From Trichinella spiralis (taxonomy: Eukaryota > Nematoda > Enoplea > Trichinellida > Trichinellidae): a stretch of 64,000 nucleotides of DNA. Below, piece by piece: positions 27,052 to 42,859 of the stretch. Numbering within the stretch: the first letter of the stretch is position 1; each line of letters opens with the position of its first letter. The notes beneath the pieces were generated by a model. That model worked only from the letters and a program-made list of their open reading frames with translations, was not told the origin of the DNA and did no database searches. The stretch covers positions 9,317,228-9,381,227 of the forward strand of contig CM012955.1 in assembly GCA_000181795.3 (NCBI GenBank), given 5' to 3'. A program made the position numbers and the translations under genes.

Positions 27052-27795
27052 GAGATAATTAAGAAAATCAATAATTAGTTAATAAGCCAAAAATTAATTT
27101 TAAAACTGAAACAACACAGAATACAGAGGTAACGTTCGTGATTGATTTTCTCAGAACATCTCAAGATATGCAAATTAATTCTGTACACATCATAACTTAT
27201 ATGGCAAATTAATTGCACAATAAATTTATTCGATAGCATAAAAAAATCCCATTTTCACCGAAACTATTTGACCATTTAACAGTTGTAGCATTATAAAATG
27301 TATTATAATTCAATTTAGGGCCGTACTTCAATTGCTGCATCTTTGGGTAACTTATTTTTATTCAAAATATTCTTTTAACGTATTTTTGAAACTGCTTAAA
27401 TAAAACTGAATTACTGTCAAGAGATATGCAATGCATTTTCGTAATATAAATATCAGTGTATTTTTTGAACAGAAATTGTCCCATTCAGTGTTTATCGAAA
27501 ATCTGGCACTTACGTGAAATACCTTCTGTTTTAAGTGAAATTATTTTATAAAACTATTTTCAAAACAATTTTTGTAGTAAGTAAAATTATTTATATATAA
27601 TTATCATGCTTATTAAAACAGAACTTTAATTTCAAGCATTTTCACAGGATATAACTGGAACTGAAAACGTTGCAATGAACTGTTTTCAAAAAAAGCTAAA
27701 CAATCAGTGTCCATAAAAACAGAAACCAAATGCATAAACAATAACTTTCACTTAGTAATAAACTTTTTGAATGAACAAGATCTTATATAAAAGTG

Positions 27796-30700
27796 TTAGA
27801 TTCGGTTCGAGCGCCTGCCTTTGACTGCAGTCCCCTCGTTCATCAGTAAGCCTCGGCCTTTGTTGTTTGCCTAAAAAATTTCAATTCTGTATAAATGTGT
27901 ATATCCCACTTTTGAAATCAATTACCTTGCTGTACGGCTTTGAGCGTTTATGCTCAAAAACACGCTCTGACTTTGGAATAGAATCCATATTTCTAGGTTT
28001 CTTCACTTTGTAAATGCGCACCAGCCAATGCTCACTAGTAAACGCCTCTTCCAAATGTTCAAGATTAAATTTCTTATTACCAATTACTGTATTACGTGCT
28101 CGATCAAAACCTGCTGGCACTCTGTAGTCTAGCTAAACAAAGAATCAAAGAAATTTAACAAAAATTTTAAAAATGAAACAAAATACTGATACAAAATACT
28201 GTAATGAAAAATAATTCAATTATAACAAAACAAAAAGAATCACTCAAACAGTTCCAAAATCTTAATTAAAAAAAATATCAATTTACCTGAAAATCGCCAA
28301 ATCGATAATAAGACAACTTGTACATCAAGCAATTAAGAAGCACAGAAGAGCCAGCATTATCTACTCGAAAATCACCTTCATCGTTAAAGTAATCATTTTC
28401 CTGTTTAAAAAATAAAAAATTAAAATTATAAAAATAACACATCAAATACATTTCATTACTCGTATATCTTTTGGATGTTCTCCTTCAGCAATGCGAACCA
28501 TCCACAGGAACTTATTGATGTCGTCACCGGAATAGCCAATCATGCCGCCAAAAATGACTAACACGTAGTCAACATCCAACGCAAGCATGATTTTATATGC
28601 CTCTCTTTCGGTGCTTGCCATTGCCTTGCCAACCTATTGAAACAGATATTCCCTATTACTTTTATACTTTAAAAATCATTCTCTAAATTACCAAAGCAAT
28701 GTGACTGTTGTTCCAAGTGTTGTTATCCACCAGAGTTGTACGGTTAGCCATGCCTGCAATTTGATAGCCGTAATCCCACCAAGACATAACCCTCGCTTGA
28801 TCCGGCGTATTTTTTCTCAGCCAAAAATATGCTTCTCGAAAATCATCCAAAATGGTACGACTTCTGACAAAAGGTAAGCTACATTACTACATATATGTTG
28901 AATAACCTGCTTACCCATCGTTATTGTAATAAGCAAGCACCACGCTTGGACTGCTATATGCGTTGCTAGTAATCCAGGTACAATGTACAACAAACATTGA
29001 CAACAGCAACAACATGGTCGCAATAATGATCGTTTTCAGTGTACCAAAATCATCATCTGGACAAGTAGACAATATCTGCTCTCGGGCTTCAGCGCATTCC
29101 AGTTGCAATGGTTTTCTCAATTTTCCAGCCTGCAACAAATATCATTAATAATTACTTCAATATGCAAAAGGCAACAAAAATCGATTACAATTGCTGATTT
29201 ACCTTATCATACATAGTTCTATCTTTTGAACGAGACTGATCTTGATGAGAAGCTTTACGACGCTGCAGACCATGCAACATCAACGTCCTTTCTGCAGCCT
29301 CATCGTAAAGGTATCTTTTGAATATTGAAGAAAATGTAATTCCGGCCAAAACACAAACCACGGGGGTTAAAGTTAGCATTAATCGAATCATCACGCCAGC
29401 AAAATAGACTGCAGTGATAGAATACAGTATTGCTAAAATTTTCGAAAAATATTTATAACATCGTTATATTATGGACATAAATATATTTAATACAACAGCA
29501 CAACGAGTTATTAATCTCCTATAAAAATAATCTGAGAAATTAAAAGTATAACAAATAACTATATGCTGCTTCCTATGAAGTGTACACATTGAAATACATA
29601 TGCGCATTACCAAAAATTCGCACGTCATTCAAATTCTTACAGCAGAACCATAATCCAGCAGGAAATGAGGCAACAAGTACGTGAAGATCAAAAAAGAATG
29701 CAACCCAATTGGTCGGCTGATGTTCTGAAACAGAACTAATAATCGGTATGTGAATTTTAGCATACTCAGTGTTCCAAAGTGAATAAAATCGACCACTCCA
29801 CGGTGCAATGACACCTAAAAATGAAAAATCAATATTATCAGAGCATAAATTTATATTCTTACCCAAATAAGTCAACAGTGCGATGATATTCAAGCCGACA
29901 AATACAAAAACCAGTGTTAAAATCAGCATCAAGTACCCAGCATGTTGTTTAGATAGCAAACTATACATAAAACATATAGATGCATAGGCATTCAGTAGAA
30001 TAAACACTCCTAAAAATAGCCCTGTTAAAAAAAGCAATACAAGAATTCTTTTCACGTAAAGCCCTCCTTTTCAGCACACTATTCAGAAGTACTTGCACAA
30101 AGAATACTGTTTAGGCTTTTGTAACTTCAAATTTTATAATAAAAACTAAAAAAACTATACTTCAGAGCACTTCACATTAAAGTGTATTTCACTTATTTTT
30201 TTTATAACTTCATGTTTCAAACATTACTAATAAAAATATTTAAGACGCAGTTTAATGCACCTTAACATTTTTTCGGTAAATAACAAACATATGAAACAAC
30301 TGAAATATAGTATTATAAATAATAATTAATAAATAACACGGAAAAGGAACATAAAAGTTAAAATTAATTACACAGACAAGCCAACCAAATACAATTTTCT
30401 AAAATACCAGATTAACATTACAGTATCATTACATATTTACGAACCAAAACATTGAATGTATCAAAACTTACATGATAAAAATAAAGATCATACAGTATAA
30501 AAAATTTTTCGCAGACATGTAAATTTTAAACATCAAGATCAAACATGTATTGCAATTAAAGAATTCACTCAACTATATTCAAAATGAAAAGTAAACATTC
30601 CCAAAACTTTAAACCGTTCTGCTAAAATCAAATCAACCCTAAATCCACAATTTACTAATAATGACTACAGAGTGAATCAGAGTGCTTACTGCTAACTTTA

Positions 30701-31873
30701 ACTGCACTAAACGAAACGAACAAAAAGCTAACATATGACTTTAAGCTGAACTGAAATAATACTGAACAGAAAATATGAAACGTTTACCCATTGCTGCCAT
30801 GTGTTCACTTGTTCGCACAGGTTGAAAACCAACAAATGGAGTCTGCATAGAAAGTATCAATCCCATAATAAAAAATACATTGTACGCTAAAAAGTATAAA
30901 TGTCAGAGCAGAAAATTCAAAGAGATGAAAACAAGCCATTACCTATGAACATTCGACTGTTGAATCTTCCCATCAGCAGCAAAACGAAGATATGTAAAGG
31001 GATTAAGTTGATTATAAAAACGTATCCTCCCCAAGCCGATACCTGTAGATAATTTTTTCTCAACAATAACAATAAATAAATAATAATTTTAAACGTATAC
31101 CATGTAGGAGTACGAAAGTGCAGTCATAACAGACCAAAATATGCTGCCAGTTTTCACAGATCTTATCCATAGAAAATAAGTAAACTGCAAAGCAAAAATA
31201 GCTATCCCTTCATTATCATACGAGCCAGCCACTGAGCGACTTATGTATCCAGGAACTGAAGGTTTTAAAAATTAACATAAAGAAAGAACATTTTAACGCG
31301 TTTAACCAGACCGATCGATATGAAAGCAGCTGCAAACAGCCCAGCACCATGAGACCATAATTCTTTCGTGAGTAAAAATGTAGCTATCGCTGTCAAACCA
31401 CTAAAAAAAAGCTGCTGTAAAATAATTATTACGCTCCATTAATTTCAAACCTAAAGAATGGAGCCAAAAACACGCAAATTTCGCGAATATGAACCGGTAT
31501 ATTCAAACTGTGCAGCATGTAATGAATGGAGCCAGAGGTTAGCATCAATCCTGGAAAAACCGTTCCACCCACGATTCGGCCAAGTGGATACCAGGCTCGC
31601 TCATCAAACCAATTTAGAAATTTATAGAACCCATTATCCACCATATACCTTGTGGCACGGTAGTTAAACCTATTAAAAGCTGTTTAATAAAATAAAAATT
31701 TATAATATTTATTACCAAGGATCAAATTCATGAATAATGCTTTCAAATCGGATCACCGAAAACAGACGTAAAGAAAAGCCAACCAGGCAGACTAAAAGCA
31801 AAACCGTTGCTGTAAGCAAATACTCCCATCCGCTGGAATTCGTTGGTGGAGCTTTAGAACGACCAGATTTCAT
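27796..31873 (-). CDS. STT3B: Oligosaccharyltransferase catalytic subunit STT3B
   Basis: Fifteen exons: 31873-31716, 31669-31451, 31400-31312, 31255-31101, 31042-30943, 30886-30788, 30021-29863, 29814-29611, 29432-29203, 29129-28915, 28863-28692, 28633-28460, 28400-28287, 28132-27926 and 27870-27796; all phases match, 789 residues. About 13 membrane spans. Catalytic marks: the first metal-binding Asp51 in HEFDPW, the SVSEHQP loop, and WWDYG at about 571-575, which reads the Asn-x-Ser/Thr sequon. It transfers the lipid-linked glycan to nascent proteins in the ER lumen. [19 protein letters not shown] and [19 protein letters not shown], plus the basic C-terminal tail, favour STT3B over STT3A. 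An acceptor lies two bases before the ATG. Intron 6 (766 bp) is the longest. Confidence 0.96.
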
Positions 31874-33925
31874 CGCTAAAATATCAAACAATCAGCCAAA
31901 TAATCAACTGTAATAAAAAAATAATTCATTCATCACAAAAATGATATAAAGTTAAATAACAGAACAACTTTTATTAAACTTATTTCTACAACTTTTCGTG
32001 TTTACTTGCAAATTGCTAGAGTAAATATTTCACTTCAAAGGGCATAAAATTTCTTTACAATTCAAAAGATAGCAACTGCAAAAAATACAGTCTTAATCAT
32101 TTTATCTAAAATAATGTACATTATGTTTATTTACAGTACAACCAAAGCATATTAAAACTTTATACATTTCTGTTGCACAAACAAGAAATAAAAATTTCAC
32201 AAACAAAATAAAATTATAAAAGGCTTCATTTTAAGGGAATAACGTACACAAAATGCAATTTATGGGATATCTTTCAAGATAACAGTAATGTACAAGTAGT
32301 AAACTTAACGCATTACTGAAAATAAAATCTCTTTAAGTATAGAAAAAGTAATATAACAACAATATATAAAATTCTAAATGTAATAAATAAAAAAATACAG
32401 CTTACTGAAATATCAGAAGCCCACAAATCTAACAGACAAATTACTGTAAATACTGATAATCAAGTAAAACAAAATATAGAAACACTAATTCTGTGTGAAA
32501 AATCAAATATTTAATTTTGAAATGTCATTAGCGAGCTTGAAAATTGCTCATATATTAACCTTTCACATTCATATTCTGCTGAACAACTCATTATAGTGTT
32601 TGTTATTTACCCGCCCTATTTTTGAAATAATGCAAACTTGGATTATGAGAAACACACATGAAGCGACAGCAGTGTTTGAACATGATAGCATGTTAAATGA
32701 ACGGTATGAACAACTTGCAGGTGGTATTGAAAATTTAGCTAACGGTAAATTCTTGATGTTAGCAGCAGATATGCAGCGAAATGAAATGTGGCGTACTAAC
32801 GTAGCTTTTACATAACTGGGGCATCTGAAATTCTGCAAAAGACGGATGCAACAGTCTATGAGAAATTACTCTCTGAAGAAGGCAGTATCTAGTGTACTAT
32901 GTACGATCTTTTATGAGTATAAACAAGCAGTTTATCGATTGTGGTTCCTATAATCTGACATTCAATTAGCTAAAAACAAATTTGCATTGGGATAACACTG
33001 GAAGATTGAGAATAATGGCAGTAGACTCGTTCTTTCAAAATTTACGAGACGTTTATCAATGATAACATTGGTCTGTTGATGCAGATAGTGACGTAGACAG
33101 CAGATAAAGTGGGTGTTCATAAAATTTTGCAGGCAATTAACTGAATTTAATTTAATTTAATTTACAGCTGTTTGGAAAATTTGTGAGAATGTGCAAAGTT
33201 CAGCCTAAGTTCAATGCATACTGTAAACGATTATTAATCAAAAAAATAACGAGTATAATGGAATGAATTCATTAATTAATAATCTAATTTTGTTTCTCGA
33301 CATTCAATATTTTAAATCACTTTAGTTTTTAGAATTTTAAGCATGATGTATATACTCGAATGAACACTTTACAGTATTTTTGTCAAATGTTCCCCACCAG
33401 CTTCCTGTTATTTATATTATTATGTGAATGTGTTTTAGTGGTATTGTTCTAGAATGCCTTTTATTCTTTATTTTTTTGAATGTCCTAAATCATTCCGTAG
33501 CGAATGCTGCTTAAATAAACCTTATTTTCATTTTTGTGGATCTGAATTCTTTGTCAGTTAATGTGAAATTTTATGTTTAAATCGATTTAATTTGTTCAAG
33601 TAAAGTATATTTCTTAATTTTCTTAAAATTAGTGACATTTGAAATTTATTTGTTTTTTGTTACTGCCAAGCAAACTTTTTCAATAATTTTGTCTTGGCAA
33701 ATGATATTTCTTGGGTCAGTATTCGTTATCCATTTTTTATAGTGATTTGTCAATTATGGTTTGTGCATTTATTGTGTCAGTTTTTTTTAATTTTTTTGAT
33801 TTTTAAAAGTTTTTCACATTTTTTCTTATTTTGTTTGTTTTTTCTCCTGAACATTTTTTACTATACTGACAGTTGAGACGCTGTTATCTACTTACTGTAT
33901 ATAAGGCGTTTAGTGTGTTTCTGCG
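31874..33925. other. Intergenic between divergent STT3B and AAMP
   Basis: AT-rich. Apart from a doubtful broken frame at 32.6 kb (listed separately) I see no gene. A TATATAA lies at 33898-33904, only about 22 bases before the AAMP ATG, which is too close for a standard TATA box unless the leader is nearly absent. Confidence 0.5.
32632..32893 (+). pseudogene. Possible broken ORF, unknown family
   Basis: A frame from an ATG near 32630 reads about 60 coding-like residues (for example ERYEQLAGGIENLANGKF and AADMQRNEMW) and hits a stop at about 32814. The protein-like reading then continues in another frame (ASEILQKTDATVYEKLL) to a stop at about 32892. This looks like a frameshifted small gene or relic. 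I recognise no family and it could be chance. Confidence 0.25.
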
Positions 33926-35960
33926 ATGAGCATTGGAAGCGAAAATTTTACTGATGATGAAGATGAATTTGAAGTGGAATCCATAATTAGCTTGTCTCCA
34001 GGTGATTATGCAATTGTATTTTATTTGAAAAGAACTTTTATTTTATTATGGGTTATTTAGTTAGGGGGAATGTCGAAGAAGAGCAGGACGATTCCATAAT
34101 GACTTTGCGAGCTCACAATGGTGAGTTTTTCTACGAGTATATTTTTTTATGAACACGAGAATTATTCGGTGCAGATGTTGATTATTTTTGATAATTATGA
34201 TTTTTTACTTGATTTTAGGCCCAGTTTACGCAGTAGATATTCATCATTTTCTGGTCGCTTCCGGCGGCGGTGATGATGTAGCGTTTGTGTATGATATTAG
34301 AGATGGCGACACTCTTATCCAGTGTTTTGGTAATTTGAATTTTTTTTAAAAAGTTTAAACAATTTTTTGTCATTATCTTTTACAACTTGAACTGCTTTTA
34401 CAATTCGATTGATTATATTTTTCAGGACACCAGGATTCGGTGTTTGCAGTCAAATTTAATCGTGACGCTACATTGGTTGCTACTGGCGATTTGATGGGTC
34501 GCATACAAATTTGGGATATGATCACTTTGAGTCTGGAATGTTCTTATGAAACTCACGACGATCTTCAGGTAGTTATTTGTTCTTGTATAATGATTTGATG
34601 GATTTGAAGTCGAATTATAGTGGATGCTGTGGCATCACAGTATAAACATAATTATTCGAGGCGGAAACAGTGGCAACATATACATGAATCAAATTCACTC
34701 GCAGAACATGAAAATATTAGTTGGACATGGAGTATCTTGTACTGCTGGCAAAGTTATCGATGACAGTAAGAATAAGATGATAGATACTGTTAAATTATTT
34801 TTTGAAATTGTTCATCTATTAGACTTTTTGGTGTTCTATTATTATATTTTTCGCTTGCATTTCAGTGTCTTCTCTTATATGAACAACGCATCTTTTAGCT
34901 GAATGTAGGTCAATTTTGCAACAATGAAATTATTTTTTAAGGAATCCATTTAATTGCTGGTTACTCGGATGGTATTGCGAAAGTCTGGAATTTGAGAGAT
35001 GAAAGTTATAAAAGAGTCCAAGGTAGAAGAGGAATTTTTTTGTCAATTGATTTTTTTCTAATGTTTTTTTTGAAAACGATTCCATCGAATCCATTTTAAT
35101 ATATAGCTGGAACAAGTGCCATTTCGTGCATTGATTATCGTGAAAATGTTGCATTGGTTGGTTCAACTTTTGGCGATGTAGTGCTGTTCAATCATCAAAC
35201 AGCCGAAGTATTTATTTCCTTGTTTTTAGCATTTAATTAAAATGATTTTTTGTCTATTATCCGTATAGAGCTCAACGATTTTAATGATCAGTTTTTTTCC
35301 AATTTATATACATGTTGCTGTTAATTTATTATATAATAATGGAGCACTGAAGTATATGTAAAAATCAAGTGTTTCTCATTGCGGGGCAAATAATTAATTG
35401 TCGTTGGGATTTTTTGTTTTCAGGTATACCATATTATGCAACTTGCTCATTCGATTGCTACCGAAGGTATGGGACCAGCATCTGTAGAAACCGTTGGATT
35501 TGCTCCTTCAATTCCAGTTTATTTTGCTGGTGGTTTCAACGAAATGCTTCATCTTTATGACGCTGCCACTAATGAAATTCGTCACACTTTGAATCATCCG
35601 GTGAGTTTTCATTATAAGCGAAAAATTCACGAAACAATAATTTTCTTTAATTATTAATTTTTGTTTGTTAATTATTTTCAGGGATGTGTGATGAAAGCGG
35701 TGTGGGTTGGAAATACTGTGATCAGTTCTTGTTCGGACGGTGTGTTGCGAATGTGGGATGGCTTGTCGGGACGCGAAATACGCTCTTTTCACGGTCATCT
35801 GCATGAAATTTACGATTTTGCAGTCAACGAGTACTTTTTGTTTTCGCCTTGATTATTTATTTATTTTTAAATTGTTTATTTAATTGTGTCTTTTAGGACC
35901 GAGCAACTGATTCTATCTTGCGATTCATCAGGCATTTGTAAGGTATTTCGTTTGCGTTGA
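33926..35960 (+). CDS. AAMP: WD40 protein AAMP
   Basis: Ten exons: 33926-34001, 34061-34120, 34219-34329, 34426-34568, 34621-34765, 34942-35022, 35107-35207, 35424-35600, 35682-35830 and 35897-35960; phases match, 368 residues. An acidic N-terminus (TDDEDEFEVESI) precedes seven or eight WD40 repeats (for example DLMGRIQIWDM, YSDGIAKVWNLR, SDGVLRMWDGLSGREIRSF, GHLHEIYDFAV). The acidic leader and the WMLWHH segment match angio-associated migratory cell protein, the metazoan relative of yeast Sqt1, a ribosomal-protein chaperone for uL16. Exact cellular role here is inferred. The acceptor of exon 2 was taken at 34060 because the nearer AG four bases on breaks phase. Confidence 0.9.
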
Positions 35961-38044
35961 GAAAAATGCAATGAATTGTGGGAAATTTGGGATATCATTG
36001 TGGTTTTGGGTTTTGATTATACTTTGGTTTGGGCAATCATGAGGTTTCGGTGATTTTTTCAAGCTGAGTATATTCAATAAAATTTTTCAAGGTATCTGTT
36101 TGAAGTTTATTTGTTGAGAACGGAACGATTGCAAATGATAAACTTGTGAAAATTTTCAATAAATAATAAATTTAATAAAATATAAATAATGTCGTTTTTT
36201 AATAAAGACTTTAAAATAAAATATAACGTTAAAGTGCTTTTCTAACGTGTTTTATTTTGTTTCGGTGTTGTACTTTTATTATGAAAAGAACGTTTGTTTA
36301 AACTGACGAAGAAAAGTGATAACGAAAGTTGATAAAACAACAACAATTCACTTTTCATTTTCGCTGGTATTTGGCAACATTTATTGATTTTTCGATTTAT
36401 ACATAATTAAGAGAAAAAGTGAATTAAATGAAATGCAGAAAAGTTTAATTTTTAAAAAAAAACTTTAAAACTTGATTTGAACGTCTAAATTCAACTCAAA
36501 TGAAAAAAACGCAGTAGTATGATAAAACAGTGTAATGTACTGTAAAAATAATTTAAAAATTTTTTTGTTTTTTTTAGTTTTAGTAATATCATACGATGAA
36601 AATTACATTTATTTATGAGCATTAAATTGCATAAAGTTCAGAAATTAAATTGCGACATTAATTATTAAATATACAATGCCATTTCTTCAAAAACAATTGT
36701 TTTCTATTGGTTATTTTACGTTTTTGATGAGCTCTGATGAATTTTGCGTATGAATTATGCATGAAAGTTCTGATCACTTGATCACTGTACGAATGAAAGT
36801 ATCATTTCGCGTAGAATATTAAGATGATAAGACAGTTAAATTGATATTAAAAAAATGATGTTCATTATAATATTTCAAACAAGTAATACATGTATAAAGC
36901 TTCCATTTTATTTTCTAAAAAGAGTTACGACAATTAAGTATCACTTTGATTAGAAAATTGAAAACTGTTTTGAGATTTAATCATTGCTGATAATTCACAC
37001 TGAATGATAAAACTTAAAAAGTGCAAAGATAATTGATAACAATAATAATAGAAAGAAGGTATCAATTACAAAAGTTGGATTTTTTCATTTAAATTTGTTA
37101 TGAATATGCACACATTTTTACGCGTTCATACAATAGTATTACTCCATAATTCTAGTTATTCTTGAATGCAATTGTTATTCTATTATGATAAAATTAAATT
37201 TATTCATTACAGTGTAACATTTTTACAGTAATCACTGTTAAAGATCAAACCGAAAAAATTCATTTTTTGTTTAAAAAACATTTAAAATAGCGTTTTTATT
37301 TGAAAAAAAATTGTCCAAAAGTGCTGCCAAAATAACCGATACTAAAGTATAATTTTTTGACTCACATATCAAAGATGTAGCTATACTTTTTTTGTCTTAG
37401 TTTAATTAAACTGTCGTATAGCAACAATTATTGAAATTATACGTTAAATCATATTTTTAGTGCACACATTAAATTATTAAATCTGTAATAGAAGTTTAAT
37501 AATACTTACATATTTACAGTACCCTAAATAGGTATACTGTACAAGTTCTTTCATTCTTTTTCACTATTTTCACGTGGTGTGCACTATTATTGTGTTGTTT
37601 ACTTTTTAATATTGAAAAGTCTGAGGTTATTATTTAGTTTTATTAATATACATATGGACGTTATGTATTGGTTTACTAAGTTTTTTTTGCTGGGAGGTTG
37701 CGATTGCTATTGTTCAGTTGCATCAGTCTGACCACATGGCTCATTTTTTTTATTTTTATCGTCTGCATCGGTGAAACATGGTCTGCAGTGAAACGTTGTC
37801 CTCTTTTGTTTTTGTTTTAGAAACTGCTTGGTCGTTTCAGTGAATGATTTTATTAGTATGATTAAAACTATAAAAGTTGCGTGAAATTCTCGTCGTAAAT
37901 AGGTTTTATATCCATTTTGTCCGTTTTAACGTACGCTTTGAATAGTTATATTTCATTATAGGTATTTATTTGTTTATCATTGAAATTTGTATTGGTATGA
38001 TTTTGTTTCTGATCTTGTATCTTACAATATTGATTTTTAGTGAT
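35961..38044. other. Intergenic, no supported gene
   Basis: AT-rich sequence after AAMP. A poly(A) signal AATAAA is at 36076-36081. The rest up to the RAB5 start shows no coding-like frame. TTTTTAG just before the RAB5 ATG is a splice acceptor, so a leader exon or SL trans-splicing is expected. Confidence 0.55.
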
Positions 38045-38929
38045 ATGTCAAGTCGAACTGGAAATCGCCCGAACGGAATGAATGCAAATAAAACTTGTCA
38101 GTTTAAGTTGGTCTTGCTTGGCGAATCGGCTGTTGGAAAGTCATCCTTAGTTTTACGTTTTGCTAAAGGCCAATTTCATGAATTTCAGGAATCTACCATC
38201 GGAGGTGAGTAATTTTTTTCAATATTTCGATCAAATAAACATTTCAAATGATTCATCGTTTAGCGGCATTTCTAACGCAGACCGTTTGCATGGATGACAT
38301 GACGGTGAAATTTGAAATTTGGGACACGGCTGGCCAAGAGCGCTATCAAAGTCTAGCACCGATGTATTATCGCGCAGCACGGGCGGCTATTGTTGTTTAC
38401 GATATTACGAATCAAGTACGTAGGCTTGTGAAAAATAATAATTAAAAAATTTTCAATAGGAAACATTTTGCAGAAATCTTTTACGAAAGCAAAGAACTGG
38501 GTGAATGAGTTGCAGCGCCAAGCTTTGCCGAATATTGTGATTGCGTTGGCTGGAAATAAAGCCGATTTGGCCAGTTCCAGAAAAGTTGAATTTAACGTAA
38601 TGGAAATGCCTTTTTTTCAATTGTTTATTGCAAATTTAATCTTGTTCTTTTATTAGGAGGCGCAGGCATACGCAGAAGAGAATGGCTTGCTTTTTATGGA
38701 AACTTCTGCGAAAACAGCAATGAACGTGAACGACATTTTTTGGGCAATCGGTTAGTGCGGTTTTGTTTTTTGATTTAAATGTAAAATTAATATTCGCTGC
38801 TTTATAGCTAAAGAATTGCCAAAAACGGAAGCTGCAAGTGGAGGTTTATCTGGTGCCGGGAAGCAAGTTGTTGACTTGAGCAAAAGTGACCAGCGAGGCG
38901 GTACGGCCATGGGTTCGTGTTGCAAATGA
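38045..38929 (+). CDS. RAB5: Small GTPase RAB5
   Basis: Five exons: 38045-38204, 38264-38415, 38474-38596, 38657-38750 and 38808-38929; phases match, 216 residues. All nucleotide-binding motifs are intact: GESAVGKS (26-33), the STIGAAF switch I that is diagnostic of RAB5, [25 protein letters not shown] and ETSAKT. The C-terminus is GSCCK, suited to double geranylgeranylation. RAB5 controls early endosome fusion and endocytic uptake. The first methionine of the family-like N-terminus is at 38045, four bases after a splice acceptor. Confidence 0.97.
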
Positions 38930-40576
38930 AGCTTTGGGATGTTGGTTGTGCATAAAGGAAATCACTGTGTAAAATGATTCATGGGCTAACGTCAAAACAT
39001 ACTTTAACATGCGGCTGTGAAATATATAATTTCTACTTGTCCATTTGAATTTTTACTTTGATTCTATTTGGCTAACAGTTAAAAAAGTATTTTTATTTTT
39101 CACGAACTTTTTTTACATCTAGCTGATATTTTAATTTTTTTCTTAATTCTTACGGTCGCCACAAATGTGTACGTTTGAAGAAGTAATCTTATATTCGTTT
39201 TCTGTTTCTCTTTACTTATACAACAACATCTTGCATTGGTTGAATTTGCTTTATTCGAGTGATATGTACTCGTAAATCTGGTTTTTAGCGAATGGCATCG
39301 GGTGAGCTATTATGATTTAAACATCTTTCATTTATTAGTTCACGAGATTACTGAAAAGTAAATTAATTTACACATAATCGTGTGTTGATTGAAATTGATG
39401 TTTTAAAACTATTTTTAAGAAACTAGCAAAACAAATGATTGACACCATGATTTAATGATAATTTATATGACGAGTTTTACACCCAGTAATGATGAATCCC
39501 AAATTTGGAAAAATTTTTAAACTTTTAAAATAATACATTGAAAAAGACTTTTACACTATATTATTCATGCCGTAAAATGAGTCATCCAATTAGTCATACA
39601 ACTTGACGAATTGTGTAATTTTACAGTATGTCATGATTCTGAAATTCTCATTTATGCTAATAAATACAATACAATACAATACAATAATTTATTTGGTTTA
39701 TAATTTAGGAACTTTATTGTAAAGTCAGCAATAAATGAAGAGTTGTTTCTTTTTATAATATATGGCGGATTATGATTTGATGAAAGGCAACTTTAATATT
39801 AATTACGCAGTTGTGATATAAAAGCTTCGAAATGTAAATTGAAAATTGTCGTGAAAATGTAAATTATGGTAAAAGTTACTTATTTCTGTATTATATTAAA
39901 AATGGCCCGGAGCTCAAATTCGATCGTAATACTGCTGGCATACGCGAAACCAATTGTGAACGTAAACCAGTATTTCTGATAAAATCTTGAATTATTTTTT
40001 ATTCTCCATTGAACATATAAAATTTACCTTCTTAATTGCAAAAATACGATATTAGTTTATAAAAGTTATTGTTTTATAACCATTTGCCTTTGTCATTATT
40101 TTCAGTAACCTTTCTCGCTATATAGAGTTTTCACATAAAAATGAGACGTCGACATTTATTACTTCTAAGCATATTAATTGATTTTTTCACTTCAAGCAGT
40201 CATGTAAATTGGCATGTGCTTCGAGGAGTAATTCGTCTCTGTAAAGCAGATGATAAATTTAACCAAAAAATTGATGAAAACAACTGCTTCTTAAAATAAA
40301 AAAAATTATAATATTCAACGGAATTTTTTTTATCATTGTAAGTTTATAAGGAAAGCTGACTCTCGTTCAGATGCACAGCTAAAATTTCAAATTAAATAAC
40401 CAGAAATATAAAAAAATAAATAAATAAACTCTAAAGTTTATAAAAATTTTATAATAACGTTTACAGCATAAGTTATCGTTTATTTCCTAAAATCGACTAT
40501 CCTACTCATTCTATTTATACTGTATATCGTACTGTAATTGCTGGTTCTAATCTGTTGTGATAATTTTGGGAAGAAG
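38930..40576. other. Intergenic, no supported gene
   Basis: AT-rich, with a short (ACAAT)4 tandem repeat at 39664-39685. No coding-like frame or RNA gene recognised. Confidence 0.55.
39664..39685 (+). repeat. (ACAAT)n short tandem repeat
   Basis: Four perfect copies of a five-base unit in an otherwise featureless intergenic stretch. Confidence 0.9.

Positions 40577-42859
<2,283 letters not shown>

Noticed and set aside
27800-27850. GGTTCGAGCGCC as a tRNA B-box
   Set aside because: It is inside the last STT3B exon; no A-box or acceptor stem nearby. No tRNA was recognised anywhere in the window.
33898-33904. TATATAA as the AAMP TATA box
   Set aside because: Only about 22 bases from the ATG, leaving no room for a normal leader; may be coincidence in AT-rich DNA.
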